Below, piece by piece: positions 6,053 through 8,619 of a stretch of 8,619 nucleotides of DNA; position 1 is the first letter of the stretch, and each line of letters starts with the position of its first letter. A model generated the notes under the pieces. It did no database searches. It was not told the DNA's origin and saw only the letters and a program-made list of their open reading frames with translations. Source of the stretch: an uncultured Clostridia bacterium (GTDB taxonomy: Bacteria > Bacillota > Clostridia > Oscillospirales > Ruminococcaceae); contig CANQOJ010000094.1 of the NCBI GenBank assembly GCA_947625455.1, positions 1-8,619 on the forward strand, in the 5' to 3' direction. Position numbers and translations under genes: made by a program.

Positions 6053-6081
6053 ATTCTATCCTAAATTACGGGAATTGTCAA
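6053..6081 (-). promoter_or_regulatory. Near-consensus sigma-A promoter for the DUF4870-like gene
   Basis: On the minus strand TTGACA (6081-6076) and TAGAAT (6058-6053) are separated by 17 bases. The predicted start is near 6046, giving a leader of about 50 nt that contains a small GCGAA/TTCGC hairpin and then the RBS. The 84 bp between this promoter and the upstream MBL stop show only weak 5-bp hairpins and no clear terminator. Confidence 0.8.
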
Positions 6082-6165
6082 GCACTATAAGCGCATAAAG
6101 TCAGCTTTTTCAAAACTTTTATGAATTTTCGACAAATTTTCCTTGTCCGCCGCTCTGAAACTTTG

Positions 6166-6792
6166 CTAATTTTGCAAATAGGGATTATACATTTTTTCGT
6201 CAGCTAACGTTGTCATGTCGCCATGCCCCGTGTAGACATTAAAATTACCGTCAAGCGCTGAGATTTTCGCCAGACTTTCGCGCATAAGCCTGTCGCTTCC
6301 CGAAAATCCGTCAGTCCTTCCAACGCTGTCTTTAAACAGAACATCGCCCGAAAAGAACCCTCCCGCGCTTTCGCAGAACAGCAGACAACTCCCCGCAGTA
6401 TGCCCCGGCGCTGACATTACGCTGAAATCAATACCGCTTATTGTAAACCTGTCGCCGTCAGAAAAGGTCTTGTCGGGAACAACCGGCTCAAACTCTTTGC
6501 CCTGCATAAACCATGCCCAACTCTTATCCGCGCTTGCCAGCATTTCACTGTCAAGTTCGGGCGCATACACTTTCGCACCCGAAAATCTCTTTAATGCGTT
6601 AACTCCCGCAAAATGGTCAAAATGCCCGTGAGTTATTATAATACCGCCGATTTTTAGCCCGTTAAGTTCAACATATGCTTCAACTTCTCCCGAATCTGCG
6701 GGATCAATTACCACGGCTTCATTGTTGCCGCCCGTTATGATATAGCAGTTGGAAGCCAGCGCCCCTAACGCCATTCGCTTTATATTAACCAT
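6166..6792 (-). CDS. MBL-fold metallo-hydrolase, glyoxalase II-like
   Basis: A 208-aa metallo-beta-lactamase-fold hydrolase with a complete dinuclear metal site: THGHFDH (H55, H57, D59, H60), H131 in APGHTAGS, D150 in FSGDVLF, and H190 in YTGHGD. The N-terminal SNCYIITGGNNEAVVIDPAD segment is typical of hydroxyacylglutathione hydrolase-like proteins. It lacks the C-terminal substrate-binding domain of true glyoxalase II (about 250 aa), so it belongs to the short bacterial group whose thioester or other ester substrate is uncertain. ATG 6792 has a GAGGG Shine-Dalgarno about eight bases upstream. It follows the Rel gene after 81 bp without a visible promoter or terminator; a rel-MBL order is common in Firmicutes, which supports one transcript. 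GloB-like activity is a guess, so no symbol is given. Confidence 0.92.
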   Translation of the reverse strand: MVNIKRMALGALASNCYIITGGNNEAVVIDPADSGEVEAYVELNGLKIGGIIITHGHFDHFAGVNALKRFSGAKVYAPELDSEMLASADKSWAWFMQGKEFEPVVPDKTFSDGDRFTISGIDFSVMSAPGHTAGSCLLFCESAGGFFSGDVLFKDSVGRTDGFSGSDRLMRESLAKISALDGNFNVYTGHGDMTTLADEKMYNPYLQN

Positions 6793-6854
6793 CTCAATTC
6801 CCTCTTATCTCAACTTCAAACTCTTACCTGTTTCCCAAGTTGTTATATTCCCAA

Positions 6855-6873
6855 CTCTAGCCTCTAGCCTCTA
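6855..6873. repeat. 7-bp tandem repeat directly after the rel stop codon
   Basis: CTCTAGC occurs twice (6855-6861, 6862-6868), followed by a partial third copy CTCTA (6869-6873) that abuts the rel stop codon. In the mRNA this reads as repeated UAGAGGC units, giving a second stop (UAG) right after UGA. A further TTGGGAA pair lies just beyond it in the same gap. Confidence 0.7.
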
Positions 6874-8619
6874 TCAAGCTTTACCCGTTCTGTCAGCGGA
6901 AATAACTCCGGGTATTTTCTGAAGCCGTGAAATTACGTTTGTAAGCTGTTCAACGCCCGCGACTTCAATTGTTATAAGCAGGTTTGTGTTGCCGTTTTTC
7001 AGCCTGTGCATGTTCATCTCGTGCATGGGTATTTTATTCGCCGCGATAGCCGCGGTGATGTCGGCAATAACGGACGATTTCTGCTCGGAAATTATGTCGA
7101 TTGTCGCTCTGTAGGTCGTATCGTCAACTCCCGCCCATGACGCTTTAAGCCACCTGTCGCGGTTTTCCTCGCTGTCCATGTTGTTTATGACGTTCACACA
7201 GTCCTGCTTATGAATGGAAACTCCGAAACCGCGCGTTACAAAGCCGATTATCGGATCGCCCGGCAAGGGATTGCAGCACTGCGCAAATTTTATCTGGCAG
7301 TTTTCTATGCCCTCGATTATTATGCCTTTTTTGCGGCTGCGGGCGTTGGTTTCCTCTATATTTTCCTCAGCCGTCATAAGCTCGGCGTTATGCTCTTTTT
7401 GAGCGCGGGCGGCGCTGTCCTTTATGCGCTGAATGACTTTCGACATTGCAACGCCGCCGTAGCCTATCGCCGCATACAAATCGTCAACGCTCGCTAAATG
7501 CGCCTTAAGCGCCGCTTCTTCAAGGATCTCTTTTTCAAGCGGAATGTTGTTGCGCTTAAACTCGCGTTCAAGTTCCTCTTTTCCGCAGGCTATATTTTCC
7601 TCTCTGCGCTCTTTCTTGAACCATGAACGTATCTTGCTCTTAGCTTCTGTCGTCTGTGCAATATCAAGCCAGTTTCTGTTCGGACGGTAATTCGGAGAAC
7701 CGCTCGTGAATATCTCGACAATATCCCCCGTCTTTACCTGATAATCAAACGGCACCATTCTTCCGCCGACTTTCGCTCCCGTCATCTTGTTTCCGACTTC
7801 GGTATGAATTGCATATGCGAAATCAAGAACGTTTGCGCCAAGCGGCAAAGCGAATACATCGCCTTTCGGGCTGAACACGAAAACCTCGTCCTGCGTTAAG
7901 TCGTTTTTGATTGCGTCAGTTATCTGCTCGACATCATCGGCTTCCTGCTGACGTTCAAGCAATTGTCTTATCCAGTCAAAGCGTTTTTCGCCCTCAACGT
8001 TTCCCTTTAACCCCGCCTTATACTTCCAGTGCGCGGCAATACCATACTGTGCGGTGTTGTGCATTTCAACCGTTCTTATCTGAACCTCAAACGGTATGCC
8101 CTCTTTGCCGATAACTGTTGTATGCAAGGACTGATAGCGGTTAGGCTTCGGCGTTGCGATATAGTCCTTAAAGCGGTACGGCATAGGGCTGAACAGGTCG
8201 TGTATAACTCCGAGAACATTGTAGCACTCAACCACCGACTGCACGATTATTCTTACGGCGTAAATATCGTATATTTCGTCAAAAGGCTTGTTTTTGACGT
8301 ACATTTTCTTGTAGATGCTGAAAATTGACTTTACTCTGCCCTCAATTACGGGAGGGGGATCAATATCCGTTACTCTTGAACGTATGCGGGTTATAATCCT
8401 GTCAATAAAGCTGTCGCGCTCGTCCTTGTGCAAATCAAGCAGGCGCTCTATTTCCTTACAGCCGTAAGGATCAAGATAGCGTATGGCAATACTCTCCATT
8501 TCCTCTTTCACATCGCTCATACCTAAGCGGTGTGCGATAGGCGCATAGAAGTTCATTGTTTCAAGCGAGGTTTTAAGCTGTTTTTCGGGCGGGCGGGCGT
8601 AAAGCGTGCGCATATTGTG
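6874..8619 (-). CDS. rel: Bifunctional (p)ppGpp synthetase/hydrolase Rel, 5' end cut by window edge
   Basis: A stringent-response enzyme that makes (p)ppGpp from ATP and GTP/GDP and also degrades it. The visible 581 residues start HNMRTL, the end of the hydrolase (HD) domain; roughly 150 N-terminal residues lie outside the window. Numbered from the Met at 8613, the synthetase domain spans about 90-200 (GRVKSIFSIYKKM, YRFKDYIATPKPNRYQSLHT, EVQIRT, AAHWKYK). A TGS domain follows at about 241-303, then a zinc-finger-like segment with C439, C446, C447 and C472, and a C-terminal ACT domain at about 500-575. RFKD (147-150) is the RXKD signature of bifunctional Rel/SpoT-type enzymes; monofunctional RelA has EXDD there. 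The gene ends in TGA at 6876-6874 and leads into the MBL-fold gene. Firmicutes annotations often call it relA. Confidence 0.96.
   Translation of the reverse strand, partial: HNMRTLYARPPEKQLKTSLETMNFYAPIAHRLGMSDVKEEMESIAIRYLDPYGCKEIERLLDLHKDERDSFIDRIITRIRSRVTDIDPPPVIEGRVKSIFSIYKKMYVKNKPFDEIYDIYAVRIIVQSVVECYNVLGVIHDLFSPMPYRFKDYIATPKPNRYQSLHTTVIGKEGIPFEVQIRTVEMHNTAQYGIAAHWKYKAGLKGNVEGEKRFDWIRQLLERQQEADDVEQITDAIKNDLTQDEVFVFSPKGDVFALPLGANVLDFAYAIHTEVGNKMTGAKVGGRMVPFDYQVKTGDIVEIFTSGSPNYRPNRNWLDIAQTTEAKSKIRSWFKKERREENIACGKEELEREFKRNNIPLEKEILEEAALKAHLASVDDLYAAIGYGGVAMSKVIQRIKDSAARAQKEHNAELMTAEENIEETNARSRKKGIIIEGIENCQIKFAQCCNPLPGDPIIGFVTRGFGVSIHKQDCVNVINNMDSEENRDRWLKASWAGVDDTTYRATIDIISEQKSSVIADITAAIAANKIPMHEMNMHRLKNGNTNLLITIEVAGVEQLTNVISRLQKIPGVISADRTGKA

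Noticed and set aside
6082..6165. Terminator for the rel-MBL transcript.
   Set aside because: Only 5-bp hairpins are visible (for example GACAA 6131-6135 with TTGTC 6143-6147), none followed by a T tract on the minus strand.
7210..7497. Plus-strand open frames within rel (7210-7497, 7214-7402, 7911-8114, 8029-8328).
   Set aside because: They are antisense to a well-conserved multi-domain protein and have no domain signature of their own.

Overview
The window looks like chromosomal core DNA from a low- to mid-GC Firmicute, most likely a gut-type member of the Clostridia (Ruminococcus/Oscillospiraceae-like). This is inferred from A/G-rich Shine-Dalgarno sites, near-consensus sigma-A promoters, a short 'family 2' ThiF, a bifunctional-type Rel followed by a metallo-beta-lactamase-fold gene, and a DUF4870/Tic20-like small membrane protein. 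No rRNA, tRNA, IS element, phage gene, CRISPR array or recognisable origin is present.

Layout. (1) Positions 1-2002, minus strand: a thiamine thiazole-moiety operon read thiS - thiF - GNAT acetyltransferase - thiH, with thiH running off the left edge. It is driven by a TTGACT-17-TACAAT promoter with a leader of about 40 nt that has no visible TPP riboswitch. (2) Positions 2003-2276: a divergent intergenic region carrying the thiS promoter and a perfect TTGACA-17-TATAAT promoter for the opposite operon. (3) Positions 2277-5530, plus strand: trkA - trkH (two-RCK cytoplasmic gate and membrane subunit of a Trk-type K+ uptake system), followed directly by a hotdog-fold acyl-CoA thioesterase. (4) Positions 5531-5728: a convergent intergenic region with a perfect 17-bp palindrome (likely a dispersed repeat), a 9-bp inverted repeat and an intrinsic terminator serving the minus-strand gene. 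(5) Positions 5729-5995, minus: a small DUF4870-like membrane protein with its own promoter, strong RBS and terminator. (6) Positions 6166-8619, minus: a (p)ppGpp synthetase/hydrolase (5' end outside the window) followed by an MBL-fold hydrolase of the glyoxalase II type, probably co-transcribed.

How the genes work together. ThiS carries sulfur as a C-terminal thiocarboxylate, ThiF adenylates that C terminus, and ThiH makes dehydroglycine from tyrosine. The thiazole synthase ThiG that unites these branches is not in the visible part and may lie beyond the left edge. TrkA binds nucleotide and gates TrkH. Rel sets the ppGpp level.

I see no convincing undescribed multi-gene system. The points most worth a second look are the acetyltransferase embedded in the thi operon, the missing riboswitch, the palindromic repeat after the thioesterase, and the solitary, well-expressed-looking small membrane protein.
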